DNA of 8,936 nucleotides from an uncultured Devosia sp. (GCA_913775215.1 CAJYKO010000062.1:1-8936), one strand, 5' to 3'; positions 1 through 6,746 are shown, counted from the stretch's first letter. Numbers and translations are program-made. Notes: a model not told the origin generated them from the sequence alone.

Positions 1-636
1 CGTCTTGGCCTCGGCACCGGGTCCACCGCACGGCACTTCGTCGATCTTCTCGGCCAGCGGGTTGCGCAGGGTCTTGACGTCATCTGTGTGCCGACTTCTG
101 AGGTAACGGCCGAGCAAGCGCGCACCCTCGGCATTCCGCTCTCCGACCTGGACCGTCTCGGCCGCCTTGACCTGACCGTTGATGGCGCTGATGAGCTCGA
201 TGCCAATCTTAACCTGATTAAAGGTGGCGGTGGCGCTTTGCTTCGAGAAAAGATCGTGGCAGCCGCCTCCAGCACCATGATTGTCATCGCCGATAGCTCT
301 AAAGTCGTTGAAACCCTGGGGCGCTACCCGCTGCCGATCGAGGTCAACCGCTTTGGGCTCGGCGCTACGCGCCAGTTCGTCGCCGACATTCTCAAGGCGC
401 ACGGCGCCGAGGGCACCCTGAAACTGCGCGGCGAAGACAAGGGTGAAGTCTTCACGACCGATGGTGGGCACGTGATCTTGGATGCTTTTTTTGGCCGCAT
501 TTCGCAGCCAGAAGCGCTGTCACGCGATCTGCTCGATATTCCCGGAGTGGTCCAGCACGGGCTTTTCCTCAATATGTGCAGCAAGGCTTATGTGGCGGCG
601 CCTGATGGCGTAAAGACACTTCTCAAGGGCAACTGA
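1..636 (+). CDS. rpiA: Ribose-5-phosphate isomerase A, 5'-truncated by window edge
   Basis: Interconverts ribose-5-phosphate and ribulose-5-phosphate in the cytoplasmic non-oxidative pentose phosphate pathway. The reading frame is open from base 1 and 211 residues are visible before the TGA. The visible protein begins inside the phosphate-binding loop (LGLGTGSTA, visible residues 2-10), followed by VDGADELD (60-67), the glycine-rich KGGGG segment (74-78) and LREK (81-84). Asp61, Asp64, Lys74, Glu83 and Lys101 line up, at a constant offset of 20, with the E. coli RpiA active-site residues Asp81, Asp84, Lys94, Glu103 and Lys121 as I recall them. About 20 N-terminal residues therefore lie outside the window, and the full protein would be about 231 residues against 219 in E. 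coli. The GTG at 88 is internal and is not the start. The DUF2059 gene follows after about 34 bp on the same strand with no terminator between, so the two are probably co-transcribed. Identity is very secure. Confidence 0.96.
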   Translation, partial: RLGLGTGSTARHFVDLLGQRVAQGLDVICVPTSEVTAEQARTLGIPLSDLDRLGRLDLTVDGADELDANLNLIKGGGGALLREKIVAAASSTMIVIADSSKVVETLGRYPLPIEVNRFGLGATRQFVADILKAHGAEGTLKLRGEDKGEVFTTDGGHVILDAFFGRISQPEALSRDLLDIPGVVQHGLFLNMCSKAYVAAPDGVKTLLKGN

Positions 637-670
637 CTTCAAGCCCGCAACTGAAGACATGGGGAACCGG

Positions 671-1186
671 ATGAACATGGATTTTATGCGCGGCGCCAAG
701 GCGATCTTTGCTGCCGTCGTCACTGCCGGGATGATCGGTCTTGCCGCTCCTGCTTTCGCGCAGGAAGTCGCGCCCGAGCAGCTGGCCCTCGCCCGCAAAT
801 ATATCGATCTGACCGACCGCGGCGCCGTCTATGAAACGACGGTCGTAGAAACCGGCGTCCGCACCATGCAGCAGATCGTGCAGCAGAACCCGGAAATCAT
901 CGATCAGACTAATGCTGCCATCACCAAGGTCATAGAAGAATATCGCGGTCGCAAAGGGGAGCTTCTCGATCAGTTCGCCCGCGTCTATGCCCTGCGTTTT
1001 TCGATGGAAGAACTGCAGCAAATTGTTACCTTCTACGAGTCTCCGACGGGCCAGAAGCTTGCTCTGGCGAATTCCGAAATCAACACGGATCTTCAACGCG
1101 TCATGCAAGTCTTCTCCGGCAATCTGCAGCGAGAGTTTTTCGCCAAGGTCCGCGCCGAACTCCGCGCGCAGAATATCGAGCTCTGA
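671..1186 (+). CDS. Secreted DUF2059-family protein
   Basis: Small exported protein of unknown biochemical function. The N-terminus is a basic stretch (MRGAK), a hydrophobic core (IFAAVVTAGMIGLAA) and a signal-peptidase-I-like site ending APAFA before QEVAPEQ. The mature part is predicted periplasmic, helical and about 140 residues long. The C-terminal half carries the DUF2059 hallmark: a helix running FSMEELQQIVTFYESPTGQK (sequence F-S/T-x-E-E-L, then FYxSPxGQK), followed by an amphipathic helix. No catalytic motif and no cysteine pair are seen. I prefer ATG 671 because GGGGA (661-665) sits 5 bases upstream; ATG 659 in the same frame would add four residues but has no proper Shine-Dalgarno, and ATG 677 and 686 are also possible. 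It lies between rpiA and gor, an order I recall from other Hyphomicrobiales, and ends at a strong terminator. It is likely transcribed with rpiA. Family call confident, role unknown. Confidence 0.88.
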   Translation: MNMDFMRGAKAIFAAVVTAGMIGLAAPAFAQEVAPEQLALARKYIDLTDRGAVYETTVVETGVRTMQQIVQQNPEIIDQTNAAITKVIEEYRGRKGELLDQFARVYALRFSMEELQQIVTFYESPTGQKLALANSEINTDLQRVMQVFSGNLQREFFAKVRAELRAQNIEL

Positions 1187-1207
1187 TAAGTCCGGCGTTC
1201 GAACACC

Positions 1208-1236
1208 GACCCCGCCCTTGTGCGGGGTCTTTTTTT
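1208..1236 (+). terminator. Intrinsic terminator after the DUF2059 gene
   Basis: A perfect 8-bp stem, GACCCCGC (1208-1215) pairing with GCGGGGTC (1222-1229), with a 6-base loop and followed by seven T residues (1230-1236). It lies 22 bases after the stop codon and closes the rpiA-DUF2059 transcript. It is a textbook Rho-independent terminator for the plus strand. Confidence 0.93.
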
Positions 1237-1261
1237 GTCGACAAGATAGAGTATCTATATC
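1235..1261 (+). promoter_or_regulatory. Candidate gor promoter starting in the upstream terminator T-tract
   Basis: TTGTCGA (1235-1241) matches 5 of 7 positions of the alphaproteobacterial -35 consensus TTGACGS. After 12 bases, TCTATATC (1254-1261) matches 7 of 8 positions of GCTANAWC. This would start transcription near 1268, about 22 bases before the gor ATG. The -35 box is also part of a perfect 10-bp palindrome, TTGTCGACAA (1235-1244). Prediction by eye only. Confidence 0.5.
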
Positions 1262-1290
1262 GTTAGATTGCGATAAAGCGTGGGGCGAAG

Positions 1291-2667
1291 ATGGCTTATG
1301 ATTATGATCTCCTGGTGATCGGGGCTGGCTCCGGCGGCGTCCGCGCTGCCCGTATGGCTGCTACCTATGGTGCCAAGGTTGCCATCATCGAAGAGTTTCG
1401 TGTCGGCGGCACCTGCGTCATTCGCGGTTGCGTTCCCAAGAAGCTCTATGTCTACGCGTCCCGTTTTTCCGATCAGTTCGATCTGGCGCCGAGCTTCGGC
1501 TGGCAGGTCGATGCAAGCTTTGATTGGCCGACCCTCGTTTCCGCTAAGGAAAAGGAAATCACCCGGCTTGAATCCGCCTATACGGCCAACCTCGAAAAGC
1601 CGGGCGTCGAAATCATCAGGGATCGTGCTGTCGTCACCGGCCCGAACAGCCTGCGCCTTGAGGGCTCAGGCAAGGAACTGACCGCTGAACGCCTGCTGAT
1701 CGCCACCGGCTCGCATCCCTTCATTCCTGAAATTCCCGGCGCCGAATTCGGCATCACCTCCAACGAAGCTTTCGATCTCCCCACGCTGCCCAAAACCATC
1801 CTTATCGAGGGCGGTGGTTACATCGCGGTAGAATTCGCCACCATCTTCGCCGGTCTCGGCGTCGATACGACGCTGATCTACCGAGGCGACTGCATTTTGC
1901 GCGGCTTCGACGACGACATGCGTCGCGCCCTTGAGGCGGCGCTGACCGATCGCGGCGTCCGTACCATCTACCAAACCACCATCGCCTCCCTCGCCAAAGC
2001 CGGCGAAAAGGTTCAGGCCACCTTTAGCGATGGCGTCACCGCGCCCTATGACGTCGTCATGTTCGCCACCGGCCGCCGAGCCAACACCACTGGCCTCGGC
2101 CTCGAAACCGCCGGGGTCAAGCTCAACGACAATGGCAGCATCGCCGTCGACGCCTATTCTCAGTCTTCGACGCCCTCGATCTATGCTGTCGGCGACGTGA
2201 CCGGCCGCGCCCAGCTGACCCCGGTTGCCATTCGAGAAGGCTGGTATTTCGCCGAGACTGTCTACAACAACAATCCCCAAAAGGTTGATCTGTCGCTGAT
2301 CCCGACCGCAGTCTTTACCGAGCCCGAAATCGGCGTCGTCGGTCTGACCGAAACTGACGCCTCTACCCACGGTGATATCGACGTCTATCTCGCCCGCTTC
2401 CGCCCCATGCAGAACGTGCTCTCGACCCGCACGGACCGCATGGTGATGAAGCTGATCACCGAGAAAGACGAAGGCAAGGTGCTTGGCGTGCACATCTTTG
2501 GACCCGGTGCGGGCGAAATGATCCAGCTTGTTGGCGTCGCCATGAGCATGGGCGCCACCAAGAAGGATCTCGATCGCACCATCGCGCTCCACCCGACGGC
2601 CGCTGAAGAGCTCGTGACCTTCAAGGCTCCGAGCTACACCTATCGTGATTGCAAGCGGGTAGGATAG
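1291..2667 (+). CDS. gor: Glutathione reductase (NADPH)
   Basis: Flavoprotein disulfide reductase that reduces glutathione disulfide with NADPH and keeps the cytoplasm reducing; works as a homodimer. The 458-residue length is normal for the family. In order: FAD-binding GAGSGG (11-16); redox-active disulfide in GGTCVIRGCVPKK with Cys42 and Cys47; flavin-contact ATG (138-140); NAD(P)-binding Rossmann loop GGGYIAVEFA (174-183); Arg198 and Arg204 in YRGDCILRGFD, placed to bind the 2'-phosphate of NADPH, which supports NADPH over NADH; FATGRRAN (258-265); AVGDV (299-303) for FAD; and the dimerisation domain with HPTAAEE (434-440), giving the His434-Glu439 catalytic pair. It resembles the plant/alphaproteobacterial glutathione reductase subgroup rather than lipoamide dehydrogenase or mercuric reductase. 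ATG 1291 fits the conserved N-terminus, with a GGGG run at 1282-1285 as a plausible ribosome site. It sits between two terminator-like structures and is probably its own transcription unit. Confidence 0.96.
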   Translation: MAYDYDLLVIGAGSGGVRAARMAATYGAKVAIIEEFRVGGTCVIRGCVPKKLYVYASRFSDQFDLAPSFGWQVDASFDWPTLVSAKEKEITRLESAYTANLEKPGVEIIRDRAVVTGPNSLRLEGSGKELTAERLLIATGSHPFIPEIPGAEFGITSNEAFDLPTLPKTILIEGGGYIAVEFATIFAGLGVDTTLIYRGDCILRGFDDDMRRALEAALTDRGVRTIYQTTIASLAKAGEKVQATFSDGVTAPYDVVMFATGRRANTTGLGLETAGVKLNDNGSIAVDAYSQSSTPSIYAVGDVTGRAQLTPVAIREGWYFAETVYNNNPQKVDLSLIPTAVFTEPEIGVVGLTETDASTHGDIDVYLARFRPMQNVLSTRTDRMVMKLITEKDEGKVLGVHIFGPGAGEMIQLVGVAMSMGATKKDLDRTIALHPTAAEELVTFKAPSYTYRDCKRVG

Positions 2668-2670
2668 ACG

Positions 2671-2686
2671 CCAAAGCCCGCTTTGG
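2671..2686 (+). terminator. Weak hairpin after gor
   Basis: A perfect 6-bp stem, CCAAAG (2671-2676) with CTTTGG (2681-2686), and a CCCG tetraloop, starting 3 bases after the gor stop codon. No T-tract follows (ACTTGGCAG), so termination efficiency is doubtful. It may be an mRNA 3'-end stabiliser or a partial terminator, and some read-through into the DAHP synthase gene is plausible. Confidence 0.4.
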
Positions 2687-2688
2687 AC

Positions 2689-2715
2689 TTGGCAGCCCGT
2701 GTCGGTATTGCTAGA
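2689..2715 (+). promoter_or_regulatory. Candidate promoter of the DAHP synthase gene
   Basis: TTGGCAG (2689-2695) resembles TTGACGS, and after 14 bases GCTAGA (2710-2715) matches the GCTANA core of the alphaproteobacterial housekeeping -10 consensus. A start site near 2722 would leave ATG 2733 only about 11 bases of leader and ATG 2757 about 35, which supports the latter as the start codon. Assigned by eye. Confidence 0.42.
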
Positions 2716-2756
2716 CCGCCCCAACCCGCAAGATGCCCCGCGTGAGCGAGACGACC

Positions 2757-4133
2757 ATGACCACTTGGACCCCCAGCAGCTGGCGCGAAAAGCCTGTTCT
2801 TCAGGTTCCCGCCTATCCCGATCCCGCTGCCTTGGCGGAAGCCGAACGTCAGCTCGCGACCTTCCCGCCGCTGGTCTTTGCCGGCGAAGCGCGTGAACTA
2901 AAGGCACGCCTGGCCGCTGTTGCTCGCGGCGAGGCCTTCCTGCTTCAGGGCGGCGATTGCGCTGAAAGCTTTGCCGAACATGGCGCGGACCATATCCGCG
3001 ACTTCTTCCGCGTCTTCCTGCAGATGGCGGTGGTTCTCACCCACGGCGCCTCAAAGCCGGTGGTCAAAGTGGGCCGCGTTGCCGGCCAGTTTGCCAAACC
3101 TCGCTCAGCCGATACCGAAACCATTGAAGGCGTCGAACTGCCGAGCTATCGCGGCGACATCATCAATGCCATCGAGTTCACCGAAGCGGCGCGTGTGCCC
3201 GACCCTGACCGCATGCTGCAGGCTTATCGCCAGTCCGCCGCGACGCTCAACCTGCTTCGTGCCTTCTCCATGGGTGGCTATGCCGAATTGACGCGCATCC
3301 ACGAATGGACCATGGGCTTCATGAAGGGGTCAAACTGGAACGTCCGCTTCGAAGAAGTCGCGCGTAAGATCGATGATGCCATCACCTTCATGGCAGCCCT
3401 CGGCCTCAATCCGGACAATACCCCGGCGCTCAAGCAGACCAGCTTTTACACCAGCCATGAAGCCTTGCTGCTTGGTTATGAAGAGTCGCTGACCCGTCGC
3501 GATTCCATCACGAACAATTATTATGCCACCTCTGGCCACATGCTCTGGATCGGCGACCGCACCCGCCAGCCCGATGGCGCCCATGTCGAATACTTTGCCG
3601 GCATCCACAATCCCATCGGCATCAAATGCGGCCCGAGCCTTGCGAATGACGATCTCCTGCGTCTTCTCGATCGCCTGAACCCGACTGATGAAGCCGGCCG
3701 CATCACGCTGATCTCGCGCTTCGGCGCCGATAAGGTCCACGAACACCTGCCGCGTCTCGTCGAAACGGTCCAGAAGGCTGGCCGCACCGTCGTCTGGTGC
3801 TGCGATCCGATGCACGGCAATACCATCAAGGCCTCAACAGGCTACAAGACCCGCCCCTTCGATCGCGTCCTCACCGAAGTGCGCAACTTCTTCGAAGTCC
3901 ACCGCGAGATGGGCACCTATGCCGGCGGCGTGCACATCGAAATGACCGGGGACGACGTCACCGAATGCGTCGGTGGTCTCTCGGCCGTTACCGAGACAAC
4001 CCTGTCGGATCGCTATAACACCTATTGCGACCCACGCCTCAATGCGAGCCAGGCCCTTGAGCTGGCTTTCCTCGTCGCCGAGGAAGTTCATGCGCAAAAG
4101 CCCCCGGCGCAGCGGCGGCTCGCCGGCGAGTAA
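2757..4133 (+). CDS. aroG: Class II 3-deoxy-7-phosphoheptulonate (DAHP) synthase
   Basis: Catalyses the first step of the shikimate pathway, condensing phosphoenolpyruvate and erythrose-4-phosphate to DAHP. It belongs to the plant/mycobacterial type II family, not the E. coli AroG/F/H type; the gene symbol follows common usage and some annotations use aroH or aroF. Four metal-site residues are visible: Cys68 in GGDCAES, His353 in CDPMHGN, Glu395 in VHIEMTGDD and Asp425 in CDPRLN. The last three sit 16 residues before the M. tuberculosis AroG ligands His369, Glu411 and Asp441 as I recall them, and Cys68 matches Cys87. The 458-residue length is close to the 462 of that enzyme. I chose ATG 2757 because MTTWTPSSWR is the usual N-terminus of this family; ATG 2733 would add eight residues. 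Its Shine-Dalgarno is weak. The gene ends at a strong terminator and is probably monocistronic. Feedback-inhibitor specificity cannot be read from the sequence. Confidence 0.95.
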   Translation: MTTWTPSSWREKPVLQVPAYPDPAALAEAERQLATFPPLVFAGEARELKARLAAVARGEAFLLQGGDCAESFAEHGADHIRDFFRVFLQMAVVLTHGASKPVVKVGRVAGQFAKPRSADTETIEGVELPSYRGDIINAIEFTEAARVPDPDRMLQAYRQSAATLNLLRAFSMGGYAELTRIHEWTMGFMKGSNWNVRFEEVARKIDDAITFMAALGLNPDNTPALKQTSFYTSHEALLLGYEESLTRRDSITNNYYATSGHMLWIGDRTRQPDGAHVEYFAGIHNPIGIKCGPSLANDDLLRLLDRLNPTDEAGRITLISRFGADKVHEHLPRLVETVQKAGRTVVWCCDPMHGNTIKASTGYKTRPFDRVLTEVRNFFEVHREMGTYAGGVHIEMTGDDVTECVGGLSAVTETTLSDRYNTYCDPRLNASQALELAFLVAEEVHAQKPPAQRRLAGE

Positions 4134-4162
4134 GCCGCCGTTAAGCCGTTGAACTCATTACT

Positions 4163-4200
4163 AGGCCGCGCGTTGTAATAAGCTGCGCGGCCTTTCCTTT
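4163..4200 (+). terminator. Intrinsic terminator after the DAHP synthase gene
   Basis: A perfect 9-bp stem, AGGCCGCGC (4163-4171) with GCGCGGCCT (4185-4193), with a 13-base loop and followed by the T-rich TTCCTTT (4194-4200). It begins 30 bases after the stop codon and should separate the DAHP synthase transcript from the histidine kinase gene. Confidence 0.85.
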
Positions 4201-4247
4201 GCCCGGATAAGCGGCGAAGATCGCATCGTCCAAGTAACGGGTAGTTC

Positions 4248-6173
4248 ATGCCGAGATCTCTGTTTCCCAACGCCGCGCCCGAAAGGCGAGCCGAGCTTGA
4301 GCGAGACTCGACCGTCAAATTGCTCAACGACTATGACTGGTCAACGAACCCTCTTGGCACCATTCCCGAATGGCCGGAGAGTTTGAAGGGGGCGGTGAGG
4401 CTGATGATGGTGGCGTCTACGCCCATGGTCATGCTTGTCGGCCCGCAGGCTATCCTGATCTACAACGACGCCTACGGTGTTTTTGCCGGCCAGAAGCACC
4501 CCGACATCTTCGGCATGCCCGCTCTCGAAGCCTGGCCCGAAATCGCCGACTTCAATCGTCAGAACATCGTGCGGGGTCTCGAAGGAGAGTCCTGGACCCT
4601 CAGCGATCAGGAATTGGTGCTGAACCGCCATGGCGGCCCGGAGTCGGCCTGGATGGATCTGCACTACAGTCCCATCATGGGCGATGACGGTCATTCCATG
4701 GGCACGCTCTGCATTGTGCATGAAACAACCGATCGCATGCTGACCGAAAAGGCGCTCGCTCGCAGCGAAGAGCGCCTGACGCTCGCCCTTTCCTCCTCCG
4801 CCCTGGTCGGCACTTGGGACTGGGACACGATCAACAACATCGTTACCGCCGACGATCAGTTCGCTGATCTCTACAACGTCGACTCCCAAGTCGCCGGTCT
4901 CGGTGCTCCCATCGAGCAATATCTTCTGGCCGTCGAGCACGAGGATCTGCCGCGCGTCAATGACGATCTGCAGCAATCGATTGTTAGCCGCACTGACTTC
5001 CGCAGCGAGTACAGGGTCGTTGCCCCCGATGGCACGCGCCGCTGGGTCGTTGCCTCTGGACGCCCTCGCTTTAATGCCGAGGGACAAGTCTACCGCTTTC
5101 CGGGCGTCGTCATTGATATCACCGAACAGCGCCGTGCTGCCGAAGCGCTCGCCAAGAGCGACCTCGAGTTTCGAACGCTTGCAGACGCCATGCCGCAAAT
5201 GGTCTGGGCCACGCAGCCAGACGGCTATCATGATTATTACAATGCCCGCTGGTACGAATTCACTGGTATGGAGCCGGGAACAACCGATGGAGAGGGCTGG
5301 AACGGCGTGTTCCACCCCGAGGATCAGGATCGAGCCTGGTCGGTTTGGCGAAAGTCGCTCGAAACGGGCGAGCCGTACCAGATTGAATATCGTCTTAGGC
5401 ACCACAGCGGCGCCTATCGCTGGACGCTCGGACGCGCCCTCCCTATTCGAGATGAAGCTGGCCGCATTGTTCGCTGGATTGGCACCTGCACCGATATCCA
5501 CGAATCGAGAAAAGCCGCAGAGGAGCGCGAACTCGTCGCCCAGGAACTGAGCCACCGCATCAAAAATATCTTTGCGGTGCTTACCGGCATTGTTTCGCTG
5601 TCGGCGCGTGGCCGTCCCGAGATCAAGCCTTTTGCCGACCAGCTTCGCCAGCGCATCTTTGCCCTAGGCGAGGCGCACGATTTCGTCCGTCCGCAAACAT
5701 ATCTGTCCGACGGCCCAAAAGGGCAGGGGACCTTGTCTGCCCTGGTCGCACGTCTCATGCGCCCCTACGAGACCGAAGATGGGGCAGGCCGCATCCACTA
5801 CTCGGGCGATGACACAGTCATTGACGATGCTGCAGCCACACCACTGGCGCTGCTCTTCCATGAACTTGCCACCAATGCCGCCAAATATGGCGCCTTGCAG
5901 GGTGCTGAAGGATGGGTCGACCTTACAGGTCGACTGGATGGCAATGAGTTTTATCTCACTTGGAAAGAGCGGGGCGGTCCTGAGATGGCTGCACCCAGCC
6001 AGCTTTCAGGCTTTGGTTCACGGCTGATCGAACTGTCCGTGACAGGCCAGATGCACGGCAAAATCGACCGTTTCTGGGAAACCGATGGCCTCAAGGTGGA
6101 GCTCGCCCTGCCGCTGTCGTCGCTGATGCGCACCAGTCGTCTTCGGACCTTGGAAAAGAATGAGGACGCCTGA
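4248..6173 (+). CDS. Three-PAS HWE-family sensor histidine kinase
   Basis: Predicted soluble cytoplasmic sensor kinase of 641 residues with no membrane segment or signal peptide. Three PAS-like regions come first. PAS1 (about 45-165) is the divergent N-terminal type, with NPLGTIPEWPESL before it and IYNDAY inside. PAS2 (about 172-298) ends in VVIDITEQ, and PAS3 (about 302-423) ends in GTCTDIHE; both are of the PAS_3 style. The HWE transmitter follows: the phosphorylated histidine is His436 in ELSHRIKN; the N-box FHELATNAAKYGAL has the diagnostic His538 and Asn543; the G1-like box has Trp572-x-Glu574 (WKE); and GFGSRLIE near 590 is the last ATP-lid motif. These His and W-x-E features define the HWE family as distinct from ordinary HisKA kinases. 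No receiver domain is attached, so it needs a partner regulator; the gene at 6211-6636, facing it on the other strand, is the obvious candidate. PAS ligands (flavin, haem, small molecule) are not identifiable: PAS2 and PAS3 lack the LOV NCRFLQ motif. The ribosome site (ACGGG near 4237-4241) is weak. Confidence 0.93.
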   Translation: MPRSLFPNAAPERRAELERDSTVKLLNDYDWSTNPLGTIPEWPESLKGAVRLMMVASTPMVMLVGPQAILIYNDAYGVFAGQKHPDIFGMPALEAWPEIADFNRQNIVRGLEGESWTLSDQELVLNRHGGPESAWMDLHYSPIMGDDGHSMGTLCIVHETTDRMLTEKALARSEERLTLALSSSALVGTWDWDTINNIVTADDQFADLYNVDSQVAGLGAPIEQYLLAVEHEDLPRVNDDLQQSIVSRTDFRSEYRVVAPDGTRRWVVASGRPRFNAEGQVYRFPGVVIDITEQRRAAEALAKSDLEFRTLADAMPQMVWATQPDGYHDYYNARWYEFTGMEPGTTDGEGWNGVFHPEDQDRAWSVWRKSLETGEPYQIEYRLRHHSGAYRWTLGRALPIRDEAGRIVRWIGTCTDIHESRKAAEERELVAQELSHRIKNIFAVLTGIVSLSARGRPEIKPFADQLRQRIFALGEAHDFVRPQTYLSDGPKGQGTLSALVARLMRPYETEDGAGRIHYSGDDTVIDDAAATPLALLFHELATNAAKYGALQGAEGWVDLTGRLDGNEFYLTWKERGGPEMAAPSQLSGFGSRLIELSVTGQMHGKIDRFWETDGLKVELALPLSSLMRTSRLRTLEKNEDA

Positions 6174-6180
6174 GGCGTCC
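6164..6180 (-). terminator. Hairpin spanning the kinase stop codon, likely terminator of the convergent regulator
   Basis: A perfect 7-bp inverted repeat, GGACGCC (6164-6170) and GGCGTCC (6174-6180), whose 3-base loop is exactly the TGA stop of the kinase gene. On the minus strand it is followed by TCATTCTTTTCC, a T-rich tail suited to terminating the response regulator transcript about 30 bases beyond its stop. On the plus strand the downstream sequence is A-rich, so termination of the kinase mRNA there is less likely. Confidence 0.5.
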
Positions 6181-6210
6181 CAAAAACATTTCCTAAACGA
6201 GCAAGTTACT

Positions 6211-6636
6211 TCAGGTTGCCTGGGCAGTACCGCCCGGCCAATCGAACAATCGTAAGCGTCTAGGCGGTTGTGCATCGGCCGCTGCGCGCTTCGCCATGGC
6301 ATAGTTGACGACGTCACGCAGGTCACGCTCAGCCACGGGCTTGGAAACCACCCCGATTGTGCCAGGAACGCCTGCACCAAGCTGAGCTGGATTTGCAGTT
6401 AGAAATATAACGCTGGCGCCATGGGTTTGAGCCAGGATCCGTCCGATTTCGATACCACTCGGCCCATCACGCAAGTTGAGGTCGACGAGAGCGATTTCGG
6501 CCTCACTTGCCAGCCGTAGGGCGCCTTTTTTGTCTGCAGCAATACCGATTGGATCAAGACCCATCTCGGCAACGATCTGCTCGATCTCTGAAGCGACGAA
6601 TATTTCGTCTTCAACGATAAGGACACGGCAAGGCAT
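6211..6636 (-). CDS. Single-domain response regulator (receiver only)
   Basis: A 141-residue CheY-like receiver without a DNA-binding or enzymatic output domain. The acidic pocket is Glu9/Asp10, the phospho-acceptor is Asp52 in ALVDLNLRDG, the switch threonine is Thr80 in IFLTAN, and the conserved lysine is Lys99 in VVSKP. All key residues are present, so it should be phosphorylatable. Residues from about 118 form a basic, proline- and arginine-containing tail (AQPPRRLRLFDWPGG) beyond the receiver fold. Small receivers of this type often lie next to HWE kinases in Alphaproteobacteria, and here the HWE kinase converges on it with 37 bases between the stops, suggesting that the two are partners (inference). 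It lacks the PhyR sigma-like domain and the FATGYG motif of FAT GUY regulators. Start: the ATG complementary to 6634-6636 gives the normal receiver N-terminus (CRVLIVEDE); its ribosome site is weak. Confidence 0.92.
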   Translation of the reverse strand: MPCRVLIVEDEIFVASEIEQIVAEMGLDPIGIAADKKGALRLASEAEIALVDLNLRDGPSGIEIGRILAQTHGASVIFLTANPAQLGAGVPGTIGVVSKPVAERDLRDVVNYAMAKRAAADAQPPRRLRLFDWPGGTAQAT

Positions 6637-6689
6637 TACAAGATGGTCTTCTGACTAGAGAACATTCGGACCGACAACGCCAAAAATTG

Positions 6690-6715
6690 AATAGGGTTGC
6701 ACACCACCGCGTCAA
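6690..6715 (-). promoter_or_regulatory. Candidate housekeeping promoter of the response regulator
   Basis: On the minus strand TTGACGC (6715-6709) matches TTGACGS perfectly. After 13 bases CCTATT (6695-6690) shares only the CTA core of GCTANA. A start near 6683 would give a leader of about 45 bases before the regulator ATG. The -10 box is the weak part. Confidence 0.42.
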
Positions 6716-6746
6716 ATCGAGCGGTTTCGCAAATGAGCATGTGCGC

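Noticed and set aside
88..636. GTG at 88 as the rpiA start
   Set aside because: The frame is open to base 1 and the upstream residues form the conserved GTGSTA phosphate loop, so the gene starts before the window.
2733..2756. ATG 2733 as the DAHP synthase start
   Set aside because: The eight extra residues do not resemble the family's N-terminus, whereas MTTWTPSSWR from ATG 2757 does, and the candidate promoter would leave almost no leader for 2733.
1666..2907. 413-codon open frame on the minus strand opposite gor and the start of the DAHP synthase gene
   Set aside because: It is antisense to a gene with all glutathione reductase motifs. Long antisense frames are expected in GC-rich DNA with C/G third positions, and its translation shows no recognisable domain and low-complexity Gly/Asp/Arg composition.
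4132..4149. Imperfect TAAGCCG direct repeat after the DAHP synthase stop
   Set aside because: Two 7-base copies 10 bases apart are too short to distinguish from chance, and no mobile-element or regulatory context supports them.
4341..5555. 404-codon open frame on the minus strand opposite the histidine kinase
   Set aside because: It is a shadow of the kinase reading frame; the plus-strand frame carries the PAS and HWE motifs and the minus frame carries none.
6211..6636. Regulator as PhyR or a FAT GUY single-domain regulator
   Set aside because: It lacks an N-terminal sigma-like domain, and the switch region reads FLTAN instead of the FATGYG-type motif.
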